DNA of 64,000 bases, taken from the NCBI RefSeq assembly GCF_000005505.3, contig NC_016134.3, positions 13,870,624-13,934,623 of the forward strand, given 5' to 3'. Positions 35,301 through 46,700 of the stretch are shown piece by piece (position 1 is the first letter of the stretch; every line of letters begins with the position of its first letter). Below the pieces are notes generated by a model that saw only the letters and a program-made list of their open reading frames with translations, was not told the DNA's origin and did not search any database. A program made the position numbers and the translations under genes. Source of the stretch: Brachypodium distachyon. Lineage: Eukaryota > Streptophyta > Magnoliopsida > Poales > Poaceae.

Positions 35301-38113
35301 AGGAACCGCAGATGCACCATATACATCAATGAAGTTTGGATGTGCTTCTATGGCTTGGAACACCTGATGTGGTAGCCTGAAATCATCATTGAGCACCATT
35401 TTGTTCAATTTTGGAAGGTTGTTGATTCCCGAGAGAGATTTTATCTCATCGATGAGCCAGACGATTGTTTCAAGTCTAGGAGTTTCCCCAGTTTCGAACT
35501 CGATGTCGGTGATGCCGCCCCCCTCAACAAGAAGGCACTTGAGATTTTGGAACCCATTGGTCTGGATTATAAGCTTGCTCTCAGAGTGTAATTTAACGTG
35601 CCAGAGCTTGAGGCCACGTAGGTTGGGCAAATCTGCGAGGGACTCCATACCATCCTGGTCCAACAAGGTGTTATGAAGAGTTACCTTGGCAAGTTTGTGG
35701 CAGCCTCTAGCAAAGAATGGGAGAAGACGCCCATACATTGTGAGCCCACTGATGCTCAAGCTTTCAAGAAGCTTGGGTGTGTTCTTACAATGTGCACTTA
35801 TAGCATCGGCGTCAGGAGGAGTAGCAACCGCCTCGCTGGCAGGCAGAAGCTTGATCTTGATTGACAGTGACACAAGGCACTCATTCAGATCGCTGATCCC
35901 TTGGAGTAAGTTGTCAAGTTGAGCTTTCCAGTCGTAAATGACCACACCAAACACCTTCAGTTGCCATAGCTGGCCAATCTCTCTCAGCTCGGTAGCATGA
36001 TGTTTCGATGCCTGGACATGGACAACACTTCTAGGTCCGTCATTTTCCTGACCTTGTGAGGCATCATGACGGTGGAAAGTATGTTAGCATCACCACCAGT
36101 GTCTTTGAAGCATGCATTTTGACCAGCCAGCAGACGCTTCAGCTTCAGTAGCATGAGTTGTTTTATGGCGGAGGTGTTCATAGGAGTCCGCCGGATGTCC
36201 AACACCTCCGGCTGTTGCAGCCTGTTGATCTCCTTAGGCAGCTGAGTGACATCTGTGTTCCGTAGGCTCAGATACTTGAGCAGGATTAACAAGGTGCACA
36301 CGTTCCTAAGCCATCGTTGGTTGTCTCTCAGGGATGCACAGCCTTCCAGATCCAGGACCTTGACGAGCTTTAATTGAGATGATGCATTGGATGGTTGCTT
36401 CAGGAAGTTGACGATGTTGTCTGAGGGACGGAGCCGGATGTTGCTGAGAATGGAGAAGTGCGAGCCAAGTGCCGAGACAGGTGTCTATCCAGAATGTGTT
36501 CTTTCTTGGCCATCTTGGTGATGAAGCTGTACACCGGTGGATGCCATGTAATGCTCTTGACCTTCCCTCCAGCATCAATGTCACTAGGACAGACAAGCCA
36601 TAGGTCGGCATGAACATCAAAGCAACGCTCCGCCTGACCTACTGAACTTGACCAATCTTGTCTAGCTATCAGTCCTTCTGCAACCCACCTACCTATTAAC
36701 CTTGTCCGGTTTATGTTCTCGTCTTTGTGGAAGATTGCTAGATACAGCAAGCAGGTCTTGTAATCCCTAGGCAAGTCGTTATAGGCGAACTTGATCATCT
36801 TGTAGCAATTAGTTTCCACGGATCCTCCAAACACGAGGTTGTTGCTCAACTTGTCGAGTTCTTCTCTGCGCCTCATTGGATTGACAAACAGAGCATGGAT
36901 GAACATCTTTATGCAGAACACATCGGGCCTGCACTTCTCCAAGATCTCATGAAAGATTGTGGCATGTGCTTGTCGTCTTTCACACACTGTTTTGTAAGTT
37001 GGAGCGCTGTATCATGGTAGTATTCAATAGAAGAGTAGATGATAGGCTCTGTCCCATAGCAATACTCATTTGCATTTTGCTTGTATTTTGTGGTAACTAC
37101 TACTGCCATTGAACTGCAACCCAAATCTCGCAAGGCCCTTGCGGTCTCTTCCCATTTGTAGCCAGAGGCGTTTTGGAGAATGACCAGTGTCGTTTTACCC
37201 TTTAGATGCTTTCTAACACTCCCCATGGTTTCTTGAATCAACAGATGCTCTTTGATCCTCTTGAGGACTTGTTTGATCCGCTCCCTGCAGTACTCCGCAT
37301 CCTCGCCCGGCGAGTGGGGTGATTCTTGCGCTGATTTATCTTGCTGATGAAGTGACGTCATTGGCAGCAGCTCCGGCTGGATCTGCACTTGAATCTTCAG
37401 CGTGATTTCTCTAATATTCTTCACGATATGATCCTCGCCCGGTTTATTTCTGGCTGCCTTCGTCGGTGTGTTGTCCTGCTTGGGAAGCAGCTCCTGCAGG
37501 ATGGCTATGAATTCGGGGTGATGCTCCTGGACAACAATACTGCAGGAATCCTTTTCACGTGCTTATTCCAGATACTTCTTCGTCTTCTCCACTGTGTCTT
37601 CAAGGATCTTGTTTTCCTGAGTTTGATCCTTGCCTGCAAGGACGGCAACGTCCTGGAGCAGTGCCCGCAAGACGCCTTGCAGTACTCTTAAGGGTTCAAC
37701 CCGGCGACCTTTATTACCAGCTTCCTCAAGGTGCTCTTCGATCTTCTCCTTGATCTTCCAAATCTTCTCGTCGATATCTTCCTCTATGATGCTGATCTCG
37801 TCAGCCTCTGGAGACTGCAGCTTCTTCAGGATGCTGATCTCGTCAGCCTCTTGGTTCTTTCAGGCAAAACATGTCCCATAAAAGGAAGTTGTGGTCGAAC
37901 TTTTCCATAACGGAATCATGCTCCAACGCTTCATCTATAATATCGTTCCCATCCTCTTCATCCGGTGCTGCAACGGCGATGGCTTGGAACGGACCATCCT
38001 CGTGTTGGCGCAGGAGCTAGTTCATTAGGCTTGCAGCGCACTTCCAAAGAAGGCGAGGCTTCGAGAAGGCTCGCTCCCTTCGTGGATCATCGTTGGTTGC
38101 CCGATAGTAGTCT
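35298..38113 (-). pseudogene. NLR-like copy 2, main body (NB-ARC-like to LRR), multiply broken
   Basis: Readable in pieces: 37424-36909 (acidic insert end, kinase-2-like TLVILQN, AVVVTTK), 36987-36400 (CLLYLAIF, RWVAEG), 36301-35984 and 35954-35298 (LRRs). Lesions against copy 4: an in-frame TAA near 37563, frame loss near 36965-36990, a 1-bp deletion at 36460/36461 (gaagtgcgag instead of gaagtggcgag), further frame losses near 36300 and 35960-35984, a rearranged acidic region at 37790-37890 and a changed C-terminus (VYGASAVP). The P-loop position (about 37955-37990) is degenerate as in the other copies. The N-terminal coiled coil lies beyond a solo LTR at 39993-40562. Confidence 0.88.
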
Positions 38114-39987
38114 TGATGTGGGTCGGGGTGGCTCGATCTTTCGATGAGATTGATAACTCTCGATTTGGGTAGGAGGTGACGTTGACGATCTGACTGCGGC
38201 CTAGGAGGCAACGCCTTAGCAATCGATACACCAACTCCAGAGGGTTATTGATCACGCGGGGGCACGATCAACCTGACCACGAAGGTCTTTGTTCCTGCAA
38301 GCAATCAAAGAACAAGCAAGAACAAGATAAATAGCAGATGCAATCTAAAATTGCGACTATACTATATCAAACCAATGTCTCAACGAGACGATAAGCTGGA
38401 ATCTTGACGACGGTAAAACAGGTGGTCTAACCGACACACGCGATTACACGAAAGTAGCAAAGATGGCTAAACTTTATCTAATCAAAACCCAAGGCTCCTT
38501 AGGGGGGCTCATGGGGTATATAAAGGAGGAGGGAGAGATATTTTCGTCCACCTTGAGTAAGGAGGCCGAAATCCAACTCTATCTCTAACTTTCCTAACAA
38601 ACTACAACTCTTTAGGAAACAGAAAAACAGATCCGCCAGCTTGTTTTGTCTTCCACGGTCAGCACGAGTCGAATATCTTGATGGGGCCAGATCTGTTGGA
38701 AAGGTCTTGTAATTACCTTTCCAACAAGTACTTGTTTGCTTGATTTGGACACCGTATGCGGCCTGGGTGATTAAAACAAATTCGGGTCTCCTGACAGCTC
38801 GGACCCGAATCGGATTCAACTTTAATTCGTGATATCTTTCTCTAGCAAGCTCCGAATCATGTGCCGTTTGATTTGTTGGAAAGTAGACTTGATAGGCTTT
38901 ACTTTGAATCTTCCATTGCAGGCTATCACACTTCATCTTCACTTCGGACTTGTAAAGTTCAATAAGATGCCTACATAATAAGATTACACAAGATAGTAGC
39001 TCCGTCTCTTTGCAAGTAACATATTGAAAACATTTTGTAATTGAATTCACCTGATTATAATTGTTATTAGATACACCAACAATTAGGGTTCCAATGGTCG
39101 TATCCATGGTTAGCATGTCCATATCGTCCTCCCTTTCTTGAAAGGAAAGCCATCCTCGGCGTCGTTTATGCTGAAAATATGCTAACAAAAGAGACAAGGT
39201 ATGCGGATGGTATATGTATATATCGTTATTTTTAACTCCACTCCCATGTTGCACAATTAATGTTTTATAACACAATCTAATGAGATAATTAGTCAAACAA
39301 TCATCATGAATATCATTTCAGCAAGAAGATTGACAATATGTTTTGCATATATAAGTGAAACAATATCTTGTATTTGGTTTGCACCGCTCACCATTATACC
39401 ATCCCAACACTGAAGAAGAATAATTAATGGTACCCAAATTAGTTACTACAAGATGCTGAAATTTAGAGCATGTCAAAGCACTAATATTCAAACAATCGTG
39501 TAAAGAACTACTTGACAAATAATCAACACCAATATTGGAGCTCTTATCAAAATGATTAGGCATATGCAAAAATTTATTTTCTCTCAAGAAAGGAAAATTA
39601 TCACAAGTAATGCAAATTTCATCCACAAAAAAGTTATTGTTGACATCATGTTCTCCAATTAAATGAATAGCGTATCCATGAGCATTAGCAAAAGATTTGG
39701 AAATTGTTAATTCAGAAACTTTATCCATTGCATGTGACAAATACATAGACTTGATAGGCTTCAATTTGAATCTCTCATTGCAGGCTATTACTCTTCATCT
39801 TCACTTTGGACTTGTAAAGTTTAATAAGATGCCTACATAATAAGATTACACAAGATAGTAGCTCCGCCTGTTTGCAAGTAACATATTGAAAACATTTTGT
39901 AATTGAATTCACCTGATTATAATTGTTATTAGATACACCAACAATTAGGGTTCTAATGGTGTATTCATGGTTAGCATGTACATATCA
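38114..39987 (-). mobile_element. solo LTR (gypsy-type) inside NLR copy 2
   Basis: Reading minus it runs TGATATGTACATGC...CCCACATCA, with TG...CA ends. The five bases agtct flank it at 38109-38113 and 39988-39992 and restore the host gene when joined. A TATA-like tttatataccccatg near 38515-38525 and the tail ttgcttgcaggaacaaagac then cccccgcgtgatca resemble LTRs of grass gypsy elements (Fatima/Athila-like, tentative). No internal region is present, so LTR-LTR recombination removed it. About 230 bp (38885-39115) are repeated at 39748-39980 within the LTR. The long open frames here (39296-38499; 39764-39318) are LTR sequence, not genes. Confidence 0.85.
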
Positions 39988-39992
39988 AGTCT

Positions 39993-40562
39993 TCTTCCAA
40001 GTCATGCTCTCTTTCAGTTACAACTCCAGCGGCAGCATGAAACGACGCCTCTGCCGGCGACATCAGCAGCTTGTCGGAGTCCACCGCCTTCGCCGGGACC
40101 TCGACGCCTTACTGGAGCCGCCGCTCTCCAACGTCTTGCGCCCGGGCTTTGAGGTCGCGCAGCTGGGTGGCTGCGAGGTGCCCGGGCTTTGAGGTCGCGC
40201 AGCTGGGTGGCTGCGAGGTGCTGGGCCAGCGTCTTCTTCACGAACCAAGGCACCCACCAGAGGTAACCCAGCAGGACCCCTCTGGCGTGGTACACCGCTG
40301 GATCACGGCGCCGCAGGTAGATGTCGATGCTGTTGCTGCAGTCGTGAGCGAGGTCGCGGACCTGCTTCATCCAGGTGCTCACTTGCTCGTCGTGCTCCCC
40401 GCTGCGGGGAGTCTTCCTGGCGAGGTGCATCAGGAAGCTGTTCATGCTCTCCATCTCCTCCTTGATGAACTGCACATAACCACCCACGCCGCCCAGCAGC
40501 TGAGCCTCGTCACGGATGACGCTCAACAGTGAGCGGACCGCGCCCCCGGCGAGCTCAGCCAT
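39993..40562 (-). pseudogene. NLR-like copy 2, N-terminal coiled-coil fragment
   Basis: Starts [20 protein letters not shown] at 40562 and matches the Rx-type coiled coil of the other copies to residue about 130. A 40-bp tandem duplication (40141-40180 and 40181-40220) then shifts the frame. The solo LTR interrupts the gene at 39988. Together with 35298-38113 this forms one ancestral gene. Confidence 0.85.
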
Positions 40563-40870
40563 CGAGCGCAGCTAGCTACTGTCACTTACTCCGCCTAGTG
40601 TATGTGTTGGTTTAAGGGGAATTTGATCATTGGTTGTGAACGATAAATGGCAGGGGCATATGTGGGTGTATGTTGGACGAGAAGCAATAGGACTCTTATG
40701 ACCTGTCAAGAAATAGAAGGATTTTTATGATGCGGTGAGTAGCTGGGTTCATAGGATTGATGCATGCTCACTTGCTACCTGCGCGCGTGCTAGCATTGTT
40801 CTTTTTAGAGATTACCCCTCAATTATCGAGGTGGTTCACATTACACCTCTGAACTCTAAAACTGTTTATG
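40563..40870 (-). promoter_or_regulatory. proximal upstream region of NLR copy 2
   Basis: Matches the minus-strand reading of 11560-11740 upstream of copy 1 and, in part, 51410-51480 upstream of copy 3 (gtgagtagctgg then cataggattgatgc). Conserved upstream sequence suggests a shared promoter; no exact element could be assigned. Confidence 0.45.
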
Positions 40871-41639
40871 GTTGGTACTTCCTTCTTTTCAGTTTATGCT
40901 CATCTGAAGAATTTGTTTTGGTATGTAAGCCCATTTGTCTTGGAAACAAGCATACTATGGCTCCCAATGTGAAATTAACCAATGGTTGAAGAGGACATGT
41001 GTGCATATATGCTTTATTAATGATTAGTCTAGTACTTCTACATAACTATTACCTAAATCCGGATACATCCGGGTTTATAAGGCTCACGCGGAATTTTATG
41101 TCGAATTTTGATCAAAAATTACATTGGTAATAAGAGGTTATTGTGACAAAAAAAAATATTGTTAGATTCGTATTAGAAAACTCATTTTTGGTCATTGAGA
41201 CGTGCCTTGCGATTTAAAAAGTAGGGAATACCCTGAACACTTAGTCTGGTTCGAATTCCTCCCCTCCCTCCTCTATGACTACTCATGGTGAATGCGAGCC
41301 AAGCCATGCCAGCCAGGCTCAGGCCGAGCTCGTTGTTGGCAAGCTGAGCTAAGCTCGGCCTGAAGGTCCAAACGAGTTGTTCTTGGTAGCTTAGCTCGAG
41401 CTCGGCCTGCTCGGACCAACCCACGATCTAGCACGTGGGGAGCAACTCTGTCGGTGGCGTGGCGCGAACAATATTGGGTATTTTTTGACTATCCGTCACG
41501 GGCTCGTGCTGAGGTCGTGACCCCGGCCGTTCGTCCACCCTGACTGACTACCATGTCAGCTAATGCTCGTTAAATGGATATATACTAACACCCCCCACCT
41601 CTCTCTTTACACACAATTCATTTTCTTCACCATCCTTTG
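40871..41639. other. intergenic, no gene seen
   Basis: AT-rich to about 41160; a moderately GC-rich tract at 41270-41530 contains repeated gagctcg / gctcggcct words but no supportable gene. Confidence 0.45.
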
Positions 41640-42180
41640 TTAAAATATGCATTGAAATTTTAACCGTGGGCTAACGGCAATATTTTTTATTTTCTATAAT
41701 ACTTTCAAAAAATTCTAAAAAGAAGTTCTCTTTGATTTAAAATCAAGCCACAAACAAAATTAGTCATTTTCTACTCAACCGTTCCCTGAAACTAGGTGAA
41801 TTTCGAACATGTTACTCATGATAACATTTACTATTTTCTGTAATTGTTTAAAATGTTGGAATATTTTGTAGTTTTAAATTTCAGTAACAAACAAAACGTC
41901 ATTTCCTACACAAACCTTTTCTGGAATGATTTTCTAATAATTGTTTCAATTTTTTCTAGAAACTTTTACTTTTATGTTTGAAGTTTGAGCCACGAACAAA
42001 ATATGTTATTTTCTAGTCAACGCTTTGCCAGAATGAGACGAAATTTGAACTATTTACTCACAACAACCTTTTTGGTGTTCTGAATTTTTTCCCCTAGAAA
42101 GTTTATTTTTTAATTCAAGATTTGAGCCATGAACAAATTATGTCATTTTATGCTGATCCGTTCACCCAATGAAAAAGCTG
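41640..42180 (-). repeat. degenerate tandem repeats upstream of NLR copy 2
   Basis: Three to four imperfect units of roughly 130-170 bp, each with a form of gagccacgaacaaaat, tcattttctactcaac and gaatgagacgaaatttgaac followed by ttactcatgataaca. One or two units occur in the homologous upstream position of copy 1 (10600-10910, opposite strand, same position relative to the gene). No coding potential. Confidence 0.6.
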
Positions 42181-43205
42181 AATAACTAATAATACTAGTA
42201 GTGTAGAACAGAATTCGTGATTTTCTCCTTTTTTTTATTTAGAATTTTCTGGACTAAACAGCGTGGATTAGAACGGTGACGTCCCAGTCAAAAGCAATCA
42301 AAACCAGCCAAAGATGAGAAGTTTGAACGGGATTAGAAGTTCAGGGGCCCAATCTGAGCCACCCTGTAGTGCACACTATAAGTGTCTATACCTAACTGTA
42401 GACACACTTTCTGGAGTGCCATTTAGACATTCTATAGAGGCAATATATTATCTTTACGTCACATTTGACATTCCAAGAGACACTAAGATGTCTTAATATT
42501 GCAAGACATTTCGTGTAAGCAAAATATATTGTCCGTGCATTCCATAAGACATTGCAATGTGCCTCTCTCCACTCTATTATTAGGAAAAATGCATTGAAGA
42601 AATAATGTCGGAAGCAATCCTTGAACTCATTGCGTCTCGTAGCTTGCTTGCCTTGGTCGATATCGTGGGAGGCGCGTTTATTGTAGTGCTCCGCTGCTCC
42701 TGCCCTATTCCATCCATACAGCCCTCGACACTGACGGATCGGCGACCAAGGCTGACTGATCGAGATCCCCACATGCGCATACGACAAGGTCTGAACGCAG
42801 GCGACCGGGGACTTCGCCTGCGGCGGATTAATGGGCCGCTGCACGGCGCCACCTTCATTTCGAGCTGTACAGTCGAGGTGACGGGGTGATGTCCTTTGAT
42901 GTCTTCCGCCTGTCCCGGAAATATTTATTGAGCAACAACCATGGAGGAGCGCTTCAAATCTCCCTTGGACGTAAACCTGGGGACACGTGCCCAGACGTCG
43001 ATTCAGCTGAGGCTTCATGTCGCCGCCACGCGGGCTGCAAATCATCATAGAAAATGCGTGCTCGAGTGACCGATTGGTCAGTTAGCTGTAACAGAGAATA
43101 TCTTTGCTTGGTGACTACGGTGATTATAATTACGCTAGGCAAAATTTTTGGAACATGTGAATAAGAGGAGTATCACGTGGAAAACCTTCATCCAATGAAA
43201 TCAAA
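42181..43205. other. intergenic with one unassigned 218-codon open frame
   Basis: A minus-strand open frame at 43048-42392 has no domain I recognise. Its lower half (42392-42600) is repetitive AT-rich sequence with several atgtctt / agacatt inverted words, so chance openness or a decayed element is more likely than a gene. Otherwise nothing is seen. Confidence 0.3.
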
Positions 43206-44238
43206 ATTATGTCATGTATATGAAATCAAGTACTACTGTAAAACAATTACTTCAAGACAAAAATGATGTAGTCTTACGATCCCATAGAACAGATCTTATC
43301 CATGTAATGTCATCGGAGACATACATGCATGTTGATGCTAGCTCTAAACAGCTTCATGTAAACGGTGAACTGCTGAGTATCGAGTTTTTGTTTTTGAATA
43401 TTCTGCAATACAGACATGCCAATCTTCTTTAGTATAACGTCAGTAAGCTCCATGTTGGTATTGAATTCTCGTTTCAGCATCTTTATACGGTTGTCGGTTT
43501 AGGTCATCTAACCCCTCCGACAAGCTCTCCTTCGTCGGCACCACATTACCCTAACTAATCTGCTACCTCGGCTCCACCGGCGTCGCTGGTCTAGAGTCAC
43601 CGGCGCCTGCGCCTCACAGTTTGCCAGCATGTGAGCATGAAGTCGACAGCGTTTAAGGAAGAAAAAAAAGGGTCAGTTGGCTTTGATATAAGTATAAAAT
43701 AGAGTACTTGTTAGCAACTCCAATAAAAAAAATTGATGTACCAAGCAATAGGTCTGCAAGCTCCTTCGGAATCGGCGCCTTATACGGATAATTAATGTGC
43801 AACAAGGTTTGTCATCCAACACATCTTTAAGCAAAGTGACTGTGCATGTCTGTGCACCTAGGAACCAGAAGGCAGGTGAGTGGTATAGGGTAGCCATCCT
43901 TCAGCTGCACCGTCATGATCCATGTTCTTGGCATGGACTAATTGGTACTTATTCTGGCTTCTGATGAACAAGCAAGATTGTGCTTGTAATTATGGAGAAT
44001 ATATGGTACTTTCCTGCTCCAAGATCATGGGTTAGCTACTTAGCTTTGACTGTTCTGGCCACAACACCAAATCTGCATGGAACAAAAACAGAACCATTTA
44101 CCTAAAAAAACAGAACCATAAATTTTTATGCAACGATAATTAATAATCCAATAAATTAACCAAGAACTTGATTCTAAAAATTGATATTTGCCGCCTCAAA
44201 TCTGATAGTTGATCTGAAACAAGATTTTGTTTTTTTAA

Positions 44239-45265
44239 GGGTCTGGCTACGGGTTAGTCGACTGAGAAAGCAAATTCTCAGTCGAGCGGCCAGCTTGCAT
44301 CCATACATGCATGGTTGTGTGTCTCCCGATCGGTGCATGCATGTTTGTGTCGCCCGACAGGTCTATGCATGCATGTGTGTGTACGATTGTACGTGTGTGT
44401 TTGTGTCTGTGTTCCGGAGTTTGAAATCATAATAAAAAGCATTCGTCGTTACAGTAATATAAATTCATTCTTCACTTACATGCTTCTCATGTGTATTGCT
44501 ACAAAATTAAAAAATGGTGCTAAAAAGTTGAACTTTGAAAAATGATTGATCCTGATGAAAGCACACTTGGACAGCCAACGCCACGGAGAAAGGAAAAGGG
44601 CAACAAAAATAATAGCAATCAAATTTTTAAAATTACAAGTAAAATTTTATGCGCGATTCTAAAAATTGCAGGTGAAATTTTATGCACGATTATAAATATT
44701 GCAGGTGAAATGTGAGGGATATTTTACAAAAAAAGATTTTTTTTAAATGAAAAGATTTCATTTGTTGACAAACGAATTGCCCACGAGGTGGACGCTCAAT
44801 TTTAAAACAAAAAAAATAAGAAGCTAGAAATGAGAAACCAAAAATAATTTTGCATATAAATTTCACGTGCAATTTTTAAATTTCGTATACAATTTCACAT
44901 GCAATTTTTAGATTGCACATAAATTTTCACTTAAAATTGCACCTAAAATTTCACGTGCAATTTTAAAAATGCACATTTATACTTTTATTTTACGTTAGTG
45001 CACATATATAAAGTTGCAAAAAAAATAAAAGGATAAAAAATTAACAAAAACGAACCAGTTATAAATTAGAAACGAAAAATAGAAAAAGAAAAAGGAAACG
45101 CTGATGAGAATCGAACCATCATCCTCTTCGCAGACCAAATACCCATAGACCACCAGACCAACTGCTTGTTTCTGATTTTATTCAGTAATTCACGTACTTA
45201 ATATGCTTTTTTCTGCCATCGACTGAGAAAACAAATTTCTCAGGCGACTGTTCCTAGAAAATCCG
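44239..45265. mobile_element. non-autonomous Mutator-like element, 9-bp target duplication
   Basis: The 9-mer tttttttaa flanks the element at 44230-44238 and 45266-45274. The ends form imperfect inverted repeats of about 47 bp, both finishing in ttctcagtcga (left) and tcgactgagaa (right). The paralogous site near 17210 lacks the element. The interior has no transposase, a run of catgcatg and gtgtgt words at 44290-44410, and AT-rich aatttcac-gtgcaattt repeats near 44600-44990. A 9-bp duplication with long inverted repeats fits Mutator-like elements. The duplicated 9-mer is low in complexity, so the exact edges carry some doubt. Confidence 0.75.
45094..45172 (-). other. tRNA-like sequence inside the Mutator-like element
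   Basis: On the minus strand a GGTTCGATTCT sequence resembles a tRNA B box (GGTTCGANTCC), preceded by TGGTCTGGTGG, close to an A box, about 44 bases upstream. The outer ends GAAAC and GTTTC can pair as part of an acceptor stem. The anticodon arm does not fold cleanly and the T stem has a bulge, so a tRNA pseudogene or tRNA-derived promoter is more likely than a working tRNA. Confidence 0.3.
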
Positions 45266-46014
45266 TTTTTTTAACATACCATGCACACAGTAGAGTAAAC
45301 AACCAGGGAAAAAAATGAGGAATTGTGCAAGGTAAAGCTCGTGAAGAAAATGTTGCATTATGATACAGTTTTTAGCTCACCTATACTCTGTTGCCGTCCA
45401 CGGATTTCTGGGACATATCTTGCAGCTGATGATGGGTTATATGGACTGAAAGTTCAGATATTCCATTCGGTATAATATATTGGAATATGGTCGGAACCTT
45501 CGAGCTTACTACTTCTCCCTCCTTTCCACCTGTGGACAATATAATAGCGCGTTGCGGAGGCGCGCGGCCTCGTCTTTGACATCAAATCATCATCTAAATT
45601 CTGAGAGCAAATTAAAATAGCAGGAAAGAAATTGGGCTGAGTTGCACAAATAATAGATAGACCGTGAAACCATAAAAGGCCAATCGTATGATCAACACAA
45701 GAACATTTTTCCCTAAAAGATAATTTTGTTTGCATGAGTTGATGATGGGATAAACTGTTTGCAATATGACCAACAATAAATTAAAGATGGTGCAGTAATA
45801 TATCAACAGAATAATTGATCTAGCCCACTGTAAGATTTATTACTTGCTTCCCTAAAAAAAGATTTATTACTTGCTGCAACATAACCAAATATGCGAATAA
45901 GCATATTACCCAAAATGTTTGCAAATAAGCACATGACAATAAAAATTAAAGATGGCTTCAATAATATATCCACATCATAATTGATCTAACCCATTGACGG
46001 ATTCATTAGTTGTT

Positions 46015-46155
46015 GCCACATACTTCCTCCGTTTCTTAAAGAATGGCATATTAGATTTCATTAAGACAACCTTTTAACTACAAATTATTATGCCAATGTG
46101 TGATTTATATGACATAAAATTAGTATCACTAGATTCGTTATTAAAATTACTTCAC
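46015..46155. mobile_element. Stowaway/Thalos-like MITE left half
   Basis: Begins acttcctccgtttcttaaagaa and continues attagatttcattaagac, similar to the 5' half of common grass MITEs. The right half is missing. Its presence marks the junction between the duplicated segment and the GC block. Confidence 0.45.
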
Positions 46156-46309
46156 GATACTTGTGGGTTCAATTACGGTCGGGTGGACGAAGAGGAACGC
46201 TGAGGCCAGACGCCGCCGGTTCAGTTCAGGGGCTCCTCTGTTTCAAGTTTCAACCAACAAAATCTTTGCACGCTTCCCGCTACTTTTTTTTTTGTGTCCA
46301 CCTCGGTCA

Positions 46310-46700
46310 CGGGGCTCACGGCCCACCGGCCCGAAATGACAGGCAAGTACTCCTCCCAAAGCCCAGAAAAAGGAAACTGAATGATCGATCAGCCCAGAAA
46401 TGACAGGCAAGTATCCCAAAGCCCACCTCAGCCCAGGCCATGAGGCCCAACACGCTCCCGACTCCTGCCGTCCTGCGTGCTGCGTGCGTGTCGGACTCGA
46501 AAGGCCGCCGCCGCCAGTCTACAGCCTCCAGGCCCCTGTCTTGCCCTCGCCAAGCCTAGCCAGACGCGGCCGGCGGCCCCCGCGGCGCTAGGTCGCTTGG
46601 ACCTGGGCTCGCCGTCTGGCGGTCCGGCCTCCCTGCCCCGGTGCTCCCCCGACTCGGCGACTCCCACTTCCAGTACCCAATCGGTAATGCCCATTGTCCT
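46310..46700 (+). repeat. GC-rich exon-like block, copy b of three
   Basis: Closely similar to 33295-33700, from gtcacggggctcacgg to ccaatcg-gtaatgcc. Here an ATG at 46440 opens a 39-codon frame (MRPNTLPTPAVLRAACVS...) ending before the donor-like site. Small indels alter the frames against copy a, which argues against a conserved protein but allows a 5' UTR exon. Confidence 0.45.

Larger units (their letters stand above)
43206..45990 (+). repeat. segmental duplicate of 16250-17990, with insertion
   Basis: Same orientation and landmark order as 16250-17990, but interrupted by a Mutator-like element at 44239-45265. It leads to the GC block of NLR copy 3 through a MITE half at 46020-46150. It does not appear to encode protein. 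Confidence 0.75.

Noticed and set aside
38499..39764. Two long minus-strand open frames (265 and 148 codons) as possible genes
   Set aside because: They lie inside a solo LTR with TG...CA ends and perfect agtct flanks, and have no recognisable domain.
41270..41460. gagctcg-rich tract as a regulatory array
   Set aside because: The words are irregularly spaced and probably reflect local composition.
42392..43048. 218-codon minus-strand frame as a protein gene
   Set aside because: No domain, no homologous frame in the paralogous blocks, and half of it is repetitive AT-rich sequence.
44290..44410. catgcatg / gtgtgt runs as a regulatory or CRISPR-like array
   Set aside because: Simple-sequence words with no constant repeat-spacer structure, located inside a transposon in a plant genome.
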